Positions 6,645 to 14,202 of a stretch of 15,508 nucleotides of DNA are shown here, piece after piece. The notes under the pieces were generated by a model. The model was not told where the DNA came from. It did no database searches and saw nothing but the letters and a program-made list of their open reading frames with translations. Position numbers and translations under genes: made by a program. Position 1 is the first letter of the stretch. Each line of letters opens with the position of its first letter. Source of the DNA: JBBIQZ01 sp037442065 (GTDB taxonomy: Bacteria > Patescibacteriota > CPR2_A > CG2-30-33-46); the NCBI GenBank assembly GCA_037442065.1, contig JBBIQZ010000011.1:1-15508 (forward strand), in the 5' to 3' direction.

Positions 6645-6656
6645 TATAATTGATAA
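6645..6656 (+). promoter_or_regulatory. Candidate promoter of pilM
   Basis: TATAAT (6645-6650) lies 22 nt before the pilM ATG and belongs to the same 12-mer, TATAATTGATAA, found before pilB. A weak -35 candidate (TATTAA, 6622-6627) lies 17 nt upstream and overlaps the stop codon of the previous gene. A small inverted repeat AAATCC-AA-GGATTT (6627-6640) sits between the two boxes. It would give the pilM-N-O part separate expression from the prepilins. Confidence 0.4.
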
Positions 6657-6672
6657 ATAAACCACAAAAAAG

Positions 6673-7755
6673 ATGTCATTTGTTAAAAATCTTCTAGGAA
6701 GCACTAAATTACCTTTTGGTTTAGATATAGGCTATACCAGTGTAAGGGCGGTTCAGTTAGAAAAAAGAAGGGATAAATTAATTCACCTGGTAGGCTATAA
6801 TGAAACGCCTTTAGAAAAAGACGTCTTTTTAAACAACGGTGAAATTAATACCTCCGCTTTATCTTCAGCAATACAAACAGTCACCGAGGAATCAAAGCTT
6901 AAACCAATTACTTCAAAGAGAGTGGTTTGTGCTCTACCGGAATCTGATGTCTTTGTAAAAGTTTTGCAGCTGCCAAAAATGTCGGACAACGAGCTAGAAG
7001 AAGTCTTAAAGCTTGAAGTTGACAAAATCGTCCCCTTTGCTATTTCTGAACTTTATTTGGACTGGGAAAGAGTAAAAATTGGCAATGAAAAAGAAAATGA
7101 AAAAGACAGCATTTTAGTAGTTGCCGCCTCGCAAAAGCTCATTCAAAACTATATGGAAGCTATTAAAAAAGCTGGCTTGGAGGTGGTGGCTTTAGAGATA
7201 GAGCCAGCTGCCGTTTGTAGAGCTTTAATCAAGGGCGGAGAATCACAAAAAGAAGCAATTGTAGTTACTGATATCGGAGCCGATATAACAAGTATTACCG
7301 TTTACGATTTTAACTCAATCCAATTGGCGGGAAGTACCCGCATTGCCGGAAATTCTATATCGGAAAGCCTAGGTTTATATTTAAAAATAAGCAAAGAAAA
7401 GGCTGAAGATATTAAACGAAAGGTTATAAATTCTGATAAAAATTTAGAACCTAAACTTTTTAACAGCGCTGTAAAACCGGTCCTTACCCAGCTGAGCAAC
7501 GAAATCTCCCGCTCAATAGACTACTACACAAACTATGCAAAAAATTCCCGTACAATCTCTAAAATAATTTTTTGCGGAGGCAACGCTCATTTACCTGGGT
7601 TGGTGGAATTTTTTGAAAAAAGATTTAATATAAAGTCAGAGATAGGCAACCCTTGGGCAAATGTAACAACCTATCCTCTAAAAGCTCTACCTAAGCTAAA
7701 AGCATCTATCTATGCAACGGCTATTGGTTTAGCTTTAAGAGAAATAGTAGAATGA
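6673..7755 (+). CDS. pilM: Type IV pilus assembly protein PilM (actin-like ATPase)
   Basis: Cytoplasmic actin-fold protein (360 aa, normal length) that binds the N-terminal tail of PilN and links the motor to the inner-membrane platform. Visible features are phosphate-1 loop FGLDIGYTSVRAVQL (15-29), the PilM motif LPKMSDNELEEVLKLEV (100-116) with the following Pro-Phe-Ala-Ile, phosphate-2 loop DIGADITSITVYD (200-212) and adenosine motif CGGNAHLPGL (301-310). The ribosome site before the ATG at 6673 is weak. It follows the PilX-like gene after 45 nt containing a promoter-like sequence and precedes pilN by 12 nt. Confidence 0.95.
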   Translation: MSFVKNLLGSTKLPFGLDIGYTSVRAVQLEKRRDKLIHLVGYNETPLEKDVFLNNGEINTSALSSAIQTVTEESKLKPITSKRVVCALPESDVFVKVLQLPKMSDNELEEVLKLEVDKIVPFAISELYLDWERVKIGNEKENEKDSILVVAASQKLIQNYMEAIKKAGLEVVALEIEPAAVCRALIKGGESQKEAIVVTDIGADITSITVYDFNSIQLAGSTRIAGNSISESLGLYLKISKEKAEDIKRKVINSDKNLEPKLFNSAVKPVLTQLSNEISRSIDYYTNYAKNSRTISKIIFCGGNAHLPGLVEFFEKRFNIKSEIGNPWANVTTYPLKALPKLKASIYATAIGLALREIVE

Positions 7756-7767
7756 GGAAAAGAACAA

Positions 7768-8340
7768 ATGGTTAAAGTAAACCTCTTACCACCAAAAGAA
7801 AGAACAAAAAAACAAGACACTAAAGAAAATGTTTGGGGACTATTTTTAGGAATTTTAACCATCATTATAATTGTCGCCTTTTCTTTAATTTTAGCTGCTT
7901 ACAAAAACAACATAAACGAAGAAATTAAAAATACTGAAACTCAAATTACTAGCCAAAAAGAAAGGATCCAAGAATACAAAGAAGTAGAAAGCACTGTTGC
8001 TAATTTAACTAAAAATATATCAACAATTCAACAGATTCAAAAGCAGGCCCCGCAATGGTCAAAAATATTAGAAGATCTTCGCTCAAGAATACCAGTTGAA
8101 GTTAAACTAGAAGAATCATCTGTTTCGATAGCTACCTCGGGAGCAAAGAATGCCAATCCGACAAACCAACCAATTTTACTAACTATAAGAGGTCTTTCTG
8201 GGAACCAATTCCTTATAGCAAAATTTAAAGAAGCTTTAGGTGCTTCCAGTTATTTTGAATATGTAGATTTATCCTCCTCTACTTGGCAACAGGATAAAAA
8301 CAATTTTGAATTTATATTCCAGGCTAAGGTTAAAATATAA
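7768..8340 (+). CDS. pilN: Type IV pilus assembly protein PilN
   Basis: Bitopic inner-membrane platform protein, 190 aa. The N-terminal cytoplasmic tail MVKVNLLPPKER contains the NLLP motif that docks in PilM in characterised systems. One membrane helix spans about 23-44. A likely coiled coil (about 48-95, rich in Lys/Glu/Gln) leads to a small ferredoxin-like extracytoplasmic domain. An AGGA lies in the short gap after pilM. The stop TAA shares its last base with the first base of the next ATG (8340), which couples it to pilO. Context and topology make the assignment firm, although sequence conservation outside the tail is low. Confidence 0.9.
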   Translation: MVKVNLLPPKERTKKQDTKENVWGLFLGILTIIIIVAFSLILAAYKNNINEEIKNTETQITSQKERIQEYKEVESTVANLTKNISTIQQIQKQAPQWSKILEDLRSRIPVEVKLEESSVSIATSGAKNANPTNQPILLTIRGLSGNQFLIAKFKEALGASSYFEYVDLSSSTWQQDKNNFEFIFQAKVKI

Positions 8341-8915
8341 TGTCAAAAAGAAGAACACTATATTACATCTTTGGAACAACTTTAGTCATCTCGGCTTTAA
8401 TTGTCTACTTTTTTAGTATGCCTTTGGTAAATAACATAAACACCCTAAAAAACGATCTACAAGCAAAAAATGCAGAACTTTCGGGACTTAAAGATAAAGA
8501 AAGTTCCTTGAAGAAAATTGATGCCAGTTATAATAAATATAAACAGCAATTTGATTTAGTTGCTGGAGCTCTACCTAAAACAAAAGATGTCTCCGGCTAT
8601 ATTACTCAATTAGAAGGAGCCGCTTCCCAGTCTCAAATAAGTTTAAAATCAATTAAAATTGGCGGACAAACACAAACTAATTCAAAGGAACAAACAGGCA
8701 GCCAATACACCCAACTAACTAAAGTAGGCGATCTTTATGTTTTACCGATTGATCTTAGCGTCTCAGGAAACAGTTTTGGAAATCTTTTAACTTTTATAGA
8801 AACAACCGAAAATTTATCAAGGTTTACCACTATCCAAAAATTTTCCATCAAAAATAATGACACTAACAAATCTTTGGATATTTCATTAACTTTAAATATT
8901 TATGTATTGCCATGA
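8340..8915 (+). CDS. pilO: Type IV pilus assembly protein PilO-like
   Basis: Bitopic protein of 191 aa, the expected partner of PilN in the platform heterodimer. It has a short basic tail MSKRRT, a membrane helix (about 7-26), a coiled coil (about 30-65: NINTLKNDLQAKNAELSGLK), then a small alpha/beta domain with a PilO-type segment (VSGYITQLEGAASQSQISLKSI region, 83-105) and PIDLSVSGNSFGNLLTFIETTENL later on. Its start is the base after TA of the pilN stop, and its own stop overlaps the next start by 4 nt (ATGA, 8912-8915). The role comes from gene order, topology and length, which are all typical of PilO. Confidence 0.85.
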   Translation: MSKRRTLYYIFGTTLVISALIVYFFSMPLVNNINTLKNDLQAKNAELSGLKDKESSLKKIDASYNKYKQQFDLVAGALPKTKDVSGYITQLEGAASQSQISLKSIKIGGQTQTNSKEQTGSQYTQLTKVGDLYVLPIDLSVSGNSFGNLLTFIETTENLSRFTTIQKFSIKNNDTNKSLDISLTLNIYVLP

Positions 8916-9172
8916 AATTAACTTTTAGTAAAAAAGGTAATATCTCCAGAAAAGGCTTATTATGGGTTTATTTTCTTTTCCTTATCGGATTATCTTTAGG
9001 ATTAGGTATATTCGCCTATTTGTTGGTAATGAATGCTCCAGAAACAACACCAAGTAACACAAGCCAAACTGTTAAAGTTGACGAGAATGCCCTAAAATAT
9101 CTCTCCCAGCTAAAATATACAGGCAGAACAATTGATTCTTCAAATTTGGGAAAAACAGAACCGTTCCGCTAA
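8912..9172 (+). CDS. Small single-pass membrane protein in the PilP position
   Basis: 86-residue protein with a basic N-terminus, one strong membrane helix (about 16-41) and a 45-residue outer tail. It overlaps pilO by 4 nt, so it is the last translationally coupled gene of the pilus block. There is no lipobox or cysteine, unlike PilP lipoproteins. The tail ends LGKTEPFR, which resembles the Gly-x-x-(Asp/Glu)-Pro-Phe motif near the start of the PilP/GspC-type region. It could be a reduced PilP analogue that stops where the folded HR domain would begin, or a lineage-specific platform accessory. I do not recognise the family. The coding call is well supported by overlap and composition; the function is a guess from position. 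Confidence 0.78.
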   Translation: MKLTFSKKGNISRKGLLWVYFLFLIGLSLGLGIFAYLLVMNAPETTPSNTSQTVKVDENALKYLSQLKYTGRTIDSSNLGKTEPFR

Positions 9173-9181
9173 ATTGTAATT

Positions 9182-10570
9182 TTACAACTCTTTTTTTATT
9201 TTCTCTGCCAGCTTTTCACCAACCAAAGCCTCCAATTTACTTTGGGGAGCTTTTTTAATATTTCCAATGCTTTTAAATTTTTCTAATAATCTTTTTTTGG
9301 TCTTTTTGCCAATACCAAGAATGTCGTCCAATTTTGAAGATCTTATCTTTTGAGTCCTTAAAACTTTATGATAAGTTATCGCAAATCGATGGGATTCGTC
9401 CCTTATTCTTCTTAAAAGAAGTAAGGCTGGTGAATCCATCTTTAATCTTACTTTCTTAATTTTTCCATTAAGATTGTCGTAAATAAAAATATCCTCCTCT
9501 TTTTTAGCAATAGCAGCTACATCTATATTGAGATTTAATACCCTAAAAACCCCTAAGGCTGTACTCAAATGACCTTTGCCTCCGTCAATTAGAACCAAAT
9601 CTGGAAGATTAATAAAGCCTTTAAATCTCCGCCCTAAAACTTCCCGAAGCATTTTATAATCATCAATCCCTTTAACTGTTTTTATTTTAAATTTTTTATA
9701 AAAATTCTTTTGAGGAATACCATCCTTAAAAACTACGGCTGAACCAGTAGCCTCTTTCCCAAAAATATTGGATATATCAAAAGCCTCGATAAGACGAGGA
9801 ATATTCTTTAAATTTAGTCTTTCCTTAAGTTCTAAAAGAGCAGAATCGGATCGAATCCTTAAAGCCTCTTCTTCTCTAAAAATAGCTGTCTCTTTAATAT
9901 GATAAAGAGCTTTTATTCTATCCCTAAATAGGGCGGCTTTTTCGAAATGTTTTTTGGAAGCGGCCTTTCTCATTTCTTTTTCGAAATCTTTTATCAAATA
10001 AGCTACCTTCCCCTTAAAAAACATTCTTATTTTTCTATACAAACTTTTTTGAGGAAATAAGTCTTTTACTATTTTCTCATGCCATAAAAAACTCTGTTTT
10101 AAAGCTCCCTTTTCTGATAGCCTTACAGGAAAAATTCTAGTTAAAACTCTTAAGGCCCTTCTTAATGAAGTAGAATCAGTATATGGGCCGAAGAATTCTG
10201 TTTTTGGTTCTAAAAGAGGTCTTCTTGCAAGTTCTATGTCAGGGATCGGACCCTTGGTAACTTTAACATAGAGAAAGTTTTTTTCATCCTTCCATTCAAC
10301 ATTATATTTTGGCTGATATCTTTTAATAAATTCTGCCTCTAAAAATAAGGCTTCTATTTCCGAGTTGCATTCTACAAATTCTATCGTTTTTGTGTTTTCT
10401 ATTTTCTGCCTGCTTTTAGTATCTAGAATATTACTAAAATGAGACTGCACTCTTTCTTTAATATCTGCTGCCTTACCTATGTAAATTATCTTTCTTTTCT
10501 CACCCAAAAAGAAATAAACCCCTATTTTATTAGGTAAGCTATTTATTATTTCTTTAAGCTTAACGCTCAT
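9182..10570 (-). CDS. uvrC: Excinuclease ABC subunit C (UvrC), short form
   Basis: Nuclease that makes the dual incisions in nucleotide excision repair with UvrA and UvrB. Domain order: GIY-YIG nuclease (about 13-90, with GVYFF at 17-21 and YIGKA at 30-34); UVR UvrB-binding helices (about 193-226, FEKAALFRDRI); RNase H-like nuclease with candidate catalytic Asp265 (AFDISN), Asp329 (LIDGGKGH) and His394 (RDESHRFA); and tandem helix-hairpin-helix at the C-terminus (about 412-462). The length is 462 aa against about 600 in most bacteria. Two parts differ: the four-Cys region before the UVR domain has no cysteine (the only Cys is 68), and only about 39 residues separate UVR from Asp265 instead of about 160. 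Both nuclease sites remain, so it should be active. It lies 25 nt after a glycosyltransferase gene and converges with the pilus block. Confidence 0.95.
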   Translation of the reverse strand: MSVKLKEIINSLPNKIGVYFFLGEKRKIIYIGKAADIKERVQSHFSNILDTKSRQKIENTKTIEFVECNSEIEALFLEAEFIKRYQPKYNVEWKDEKNFLYVKVTKGPIPDIELARRPLLEPKTEFFGPYTDSTSLRRALRVLTRIFPVRLSEKGALKQSFLWHEKIVKDLFPQKSLYRKIRMFFKGKVAYLIKDFEKEMRKAASKKHFEKAALFRDRIKALYHIKETAIFREEEALRIRSDSALLELKERLNLKNIPRLIEAFDISNIFGKEATGSAVVFKDGIPQKNFYKKFKIKTVKGIDDYKMLREVLGRRFKGFINLPDLVLIDGGKGHLSTALGVFRVLNLNIDVAAIAKKEEDIFIYDNLNGKIKKVRLKMDSPALLLLRRIRDESHRFAITYHKVLRTQKIRSSKLDDILGIGKKTKKRLLEKFKSIGNIKKAPQSKLEALVGEKLAEKIKKEL

Positions 10571-10595
10571 AATCTTCTAAGTATACTAAAAATTT

Positions 10596-11786
10596 CTAGC
10601 GTTTCCAGTAAGAAGCTTCACTGGCAACCCTAAAACCGTTCTTGAAAACAAAATAGAGAGAACCAACTACTGATATGAGTCTAAAAAATATTAGATAATA
10701 AAAAGGATAAAATGGCACAATCAATAAGTATAAACTGTTCCAATAATTTATCGATTTCTTCATTAGTAAAACTCTTAGGAGATAAATAACAAAGATTGTA
10801 AAATAAAGCACTATAAGCAAAAGGAAAAAATACGACCAATTAATGATATTAAATGACTTTTCTAAAACAGCTGTCGTTAAAAATCCTAAAAGAAATAAAT
10901 TAACGCCGAAAAAATATAACATTCGCAAAGGAACAACAAGCAAACCAAAATAACCAAACTTTTTATTTAAAAACGAGTTAACATATTTCTGAAGAAAAAT
11001 CTGCATTGTCCCCTGGCTTACCCTAAGCCTTTTTCTTATAAGTTCCCTAAAGCTTCCAGCGAACTCTTCTACCCCACCAACTTCAGAAATTAAAATACTT
11101 CTCTTCCCCATTTCTCTTAATTTAACTGCAAGATAGACATCGTCAGCAATAATAGATTGCGGCGGTATCCTCATCAATAAATCTTTTCTTAAAACACAAT
11201 TTGACAAAGACAGATAAGGAACAGAATCAATAATTGAATAGTACTTCTGGTCTATATATTTCTGAACCAATTCAAATGAAGTTAATAATTGAAAAATTGT
11301 CTTAGTTTCTCTTGGAATAGTTTTACTAAAAACCGATGCCCTTTTATCCGTAAGATGACTAACTAATCTATAAACGGAATCTTTCTCGGGAAACTTATCG
11401 GCATCATTTAAAACAATTAGTTGGAATTTAGCCTGTCTTACCCCCATGAGAATATTGCCAAGTTTAGATCCTGTATCTGTATGCAAATATCTTATATACG
11501 GAATCTTTTTTGCATATTCTTTTATTATCTGAGGTGTTCTATCCTTCGAGTGATCACAAAAAATAATTTCTTTTTCTGATGGATAATCGATATTAATCCA
11601 TTTTTCTATTGTCGAATTTATAACTTTTTCTTCGTCTCTCGTCGGTATGATTATTGAAATAGGTAGAAATTCTTCCGGTTTATTAGATTCACTTTCTTTT
11701 CCTTTAATTAATATAACGATTAGGGGTAATAGCTCAGTAACGAATAGAATTAATATCAGTAATAGCAGAAAGAAAAAACTAAACAT
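10596..11786 (-). CDS. Membrane-bound family 2 glycosyltransferase
   Basis: Processive-type or membrane-anchored GT2 enzyme, 396 aa. An N-terminal membrane helix (about 3-27) is followed by a GT-A catalytic domain: SIIIPTRDEE (44-53), metal-binding DAD (128-130), and an acidic pair Asp215-Asp216 in ADDVYLA where the ED motif usually lies. RKRLRVSQG (251-259) occupies the place of the QxxRW motif but has Val for Trp. Three further hydrophobic segments (about 280-307, 315-342, 350-381) anchor the C-terminus. It overlaps the upstream gene by 8 nt and has AGAGGA seven bases before the ATG. It probably transfers sugars to, or polymerises, a surface glycan; donor and acceptor are unknown. Confidence 0.88.
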   Translation of the reverse strand: MFSFFFLLLLILILFVTELLPLIVILIKGKESESNKPEEFLPISIIIPTRDEEKVINSTIEKWINIDYPSEKEIIFCDHSKDRTPQIIKEYAKKIPYIRYLHTDTGSKLGNILMGVRQAKFQLIVLNDADKFPEKDSVYRLVSHLTDKRASVFSKTIPRETKTIFQLLTSFELVQKYIDQKYYSIIDSVPYLSLSNCVLRKDLLMRIPPQSIIADDVYLAVKLREMGKRSILISEVGGVEEFAGSFRELIRKRLRVSQGTMQIFLQKYVNSFLNKKFGYFGLLVVPLRMLYFFGVNLFLLGFLTTAVLEKSFNIINWSYFFLLLIVLYFTIFVIYLLRVLLMKKSINYWNSLYLLIVPFYPFYYLIFFRLISVVGSLYFVFKNGFRVASEASYWKR

Positions 11787-12750
11787 GAAGATTCCTCTTT
11801 GGGAATTCCCTGATACATCTAACTAATAATTTTTTATTTGATAAAACCTCAAATGGCTTAAAGTCATATTTAGAAGGAACATTTATTCTTGAATTTATTA
11901 TTTTTCGATATTTTCTAAAAAGCCAGCCTAAAGAATCGGACCATGCCTCTAAAATTATAAAAGGCGTCATCTTTCCAAATAATCCCTTAGTCCAATTATA
12001 TAGGCTTATAGGATGGTATCTGGTGTTATTTTTTGTCTTCTCATTGTCTTGATATTTATACAACAGTAACATTATTGAATTAAGCATTTCTGTATTGCCT
12101 TTATTGTTATCCCTTGAAATAGAAGCTTCGGCATGCTTCCTATGAAATACTGCTATTTTGGGATTAAAAACAAGAGGATAACCGGCTCTCCAAAAACGAA
12201 TAGAAAGATCAACCCCCTCTCCCCTGGCATTAAATAAGTAAGCATCGTAGCAACCAGCCTTAAAAAAACAACTCTTCTGACAAGCAATGAATCGTCCATA
12301 GAAACATTCCGCAAAACTAATTTTTTTAAAATTAAAAAATCTATCTGTTGCGGACGGCCTATCTAATTTATTTGTTTTATACCAAAAAACTTTCCCTGAG
12401 ACTAAAGAAGCGTAGGGATTGTTTGTAAAAGTCAAATACGTCTCTAAGAGAGTTCTTTCTTTTAAAATGATGTCGCTGTCACAAAAACAAAGTATGTCAT
12501 ACCTTGCTTTTTTAGCTCCGTAATTTCTAGAAACGCTTACCCCCATTCTCTTCGTCCAAAAATATCTAACATTTAAATTTCTAAATTCTAAAACAACTTT
12601 TTCAAGTTCCTTTTTTGGCGAATTCTCCACGATTATAATTTCATAATTAAAATCTTTGCCTAATCCTTCGCTCTTAGAAATTGACTGTAAACATTCTTTA
12701 AGTTCTTTCTTCCTCTTATAACAGGGGATAATTATCGACAAACCCTTCAT
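11779..12750 (-). CDS. Family 2 glycosyltransferase, soluble
   Basis: GT2 enzyme of 323 aa with a GT-A fold. The N-terminus is LSIIIPCYKRKKELKECLQS (residues 4-23), then EIIIVENSP (37-45). RMGVSVSRNYGAKKA (68-82) is the usual donor-binding region, DSD (91-93) binds metal, and RGEGVDLSIRFWRAGY (176-191) matches the acceptor/catalytic-base region with Glu178 and Asp181. No membrane helix is clear; the C-terminal 100 residues are basic and may associate peripherally with the membrane. A strong ribosome site AGGAGA (12754-12759) overlaps the stop codon of the gene before it. Part of a four-gene glycan cluster; the sugar is not predictable. Confidence 0.9.
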   Translation of the reverse strand: MKGLSIIIPCYKRKKELKECLQSISKSEGLGKDFNYEIIIVENSPKKELEKVVLEFRNLNVRYFWTKRMGVSVSRNYGAKKARYDILCFCDSDIILKERTLLETYLTFTNNPYASLVSGKVFWYKTNKLDRPSATDRFFNFKKISFAECFYGRFIACQKSCFFKAGCYDAYLFNARGEGVDLSIRFWRAGYPLVFNPKIAVFHRKHAEASISRDNNKGNTEMLNSIMLLLYKYQDNEKTKNNTRYHPISLYNWTKGLFGKMTPFIILEAWSDSLGWLFRKYRKIINSRINVPSKYDFKPFEVLSNKKLLVRCIREFPKRNLHV

Positions 12751-12757
12751 TGATCTC

Positions 12758-14185
12758 CTATATATTTACTATTCGAGTTTTTTTCTTAAATGACTTTGTA
12801 ATATTACTAATAAGCTTATTGGCTTGCGGAGAAATAAAAACCTTATCAGCAGTTTTCAGGGTATTTTTTAATTCCTCAATCATATACGAATACCAAGGGA
12901 AAATATCCAAAAAACCATCATACTTCCTTCTCGAGAAAAGATATATCTTTTTAAAAGTGTGAGGAAGTATTTCTTTTTCTTGCTTAAGTAGTAACTCGCT
13001 AATCCTTCTATTAAGCGCCGTCTCGTCAGGCCGCTTAACTACCGACATTGGGCCTGGCTTGGAAGTAGGAGCTATTATACCAATTACCAATAAATATTCT
13101 TCCTTTTTTATCAGTTCCTCAGCTTTTTTAATCTCATCATTTAATAACACAATAACTTTTTTTACAAGGGCTTCTTTTCCCCTTTTGAATTTCGTATTTT
13201 GTATAATAGAAGCAGAAGTCTTTGCTCCTCCGAATTCCCCATTATGTAGTTTGGATATTTTTTTGATTAATTCTCTCGAGAAATTATTATCTTTAATTAA
13301 TCGATAAGAAAATTTAGTCAGTTCCTCAAAATCATTAGCATAAAGAATAACCTCTTGAAGCTTTTTATCTAAAACATTGGTCTCTAAAACATACCCACCC
13401 TTACCCGCAACTATAACAGGCTTTTTGAGTGCCAATATTTCAAGGAGTTGAAGATAGCCGAATTTGGATATAATAAAATCAGCCCCGTTTACATGTTCTA
13501 AGAAATCTTGCCTTTTAAGATAAGGGACTCTTATTTGGTTGCCCTTTTGCACCACATGGGAACTATTAGTATCCAATAAAATCAACTTGAAATCTTTCGT
13601 TTTTCTCGAGAGACTTTTATAAAATTTCTCTATCCTTGTTTTAGTACTATCCTCGTAACTGCTGGCGAAAATTATTTTTCTTTGAGAATCGATGTTATAC
13701 TTTTTTAACAACTTTTCTCTAGCATCGGGTTGATTCTTGTATTCTGGTAACGGCGGAATAACTTTTATTTTTTTAGTTTCCTCAGTTTTCATAAAATCCA
13801 ACCCGTTAAAAAAGAACAAATCGCAGTTATCAATCAGTTTTTTAAAGACTCCTTCTTTTGATTGCCCTCTTCTCATGAGATTATCAAAAATAACTACGGG
13901 GATATTTTTTTCTCTCGCCCTATAAAAAAGTGATAGATTATATAATTCATTTGTAGGTAAATCAGCAAAGATTAAAGCCTTCGTACTGGGAGGAAAATTT
14001 ATCTCTTGAGGATCTATCAAACTGGTGTCGATTGTTCTGCATTTAATACGTTCTTTCTTGATAAATTTACTATCTACTCCATTTACAAAAAGAATATCTT
14101 TTTTATTAAAATATTTAGCAACGTCCAAATTTCTAACTTGCACGCCTCTCCATCCAGGCTCTCCGTAGGTTACAAATAAGTACAT
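12758..14185 (-). CDS. GT-B-like glycosyltransferase with an unrecognised C-terminal domain
   Basis: 475 aa. The N-terminal part (1-335) resembles a GT-B enzyme. MYLFVTYGEPGWRGVQVRN opens a Rossmann-like half. A linker (about 145-165) leads to a second half with KIIFASSYEDSTKTR (170-184) and FIISKFGYLQLLEILALKKP (237-256). The latter resembles the MurG/GT28-type donor site, in which a Gly near the helix start and a Glu (249) contact the nucleotide. Residues about 336-475 form an extra domain: a Lys/Glu-rich helix (338-363), strand LLVIGIIAPTSKPGP (365-379), a second strand KKIYLFSR (412-419) and strand KVFISPQ (448-454). I do not recognise this domain. AAAGGAA lies five bases before the ATG. 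Glycosyltransferase function is inferred from fold-like motifs and neighbours. Confidence 0.72.
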   Translation of the reverse strand: MYLFVTYGEPGWRGVQVRNLDVAKYFNKKDILFVNGVDSKFIKKERIKCRTIDTSLIDPQEINFPPSTKALIFADLPTNELYNLSLFYRAREKNIPVVIFDNLMRRGQSKEGVFKKLIDNCDLFFFNGLDFMKTEETKKIKVIPPLPEYKNQPDAREKLLKKYNIDSQRKIIFASSYEDSTKTRIEKFYKSLSRKTKDFKLILLDTNSSHVVQKGNQIRVPYLKRQDFLEHVNGADFIISKFGYLQLLEILALKKPVIVAGKGGYVLETNVLDKKLQEVILYANDFEELTKFSYRLIKDNNFSRELIKKISKLHNGEFGGAKTSASIIQNTKFKRGKEALVKKVIVLLNDEIKKAEELIKKEEYLLVIGIIAPTSKPGPMSVVKRPDETALNRRISELLLKQEKEILPHTFKKIYLFSRRKYDGFLDIFPWYSYMIEELKNTLKTADKVFISPQANKLISNITKSFKKKTRIVNI

Positions 14186-14202
14186 AATAGTTCCTTTTTA
14201 TA

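Noticed and set aside
9174..9187. Inverted repeat TTGTAA-TT-TTACAA between the convergent 86-aa gene and uvrC as a bidirectional terminator
   Set aside because: The stem is short, AT-only apart from one G-C pair, and overlaps the uvrC stop. The T-run on the plus side is close, but the stem is too weak to call a terminator.
9182..10570. UvrC homologue Cho instead of UvrC
   Set aside because: Cho has only the GIY-YIG-containing half. Here the UVR, RNase H-like and HhH parts are all present.
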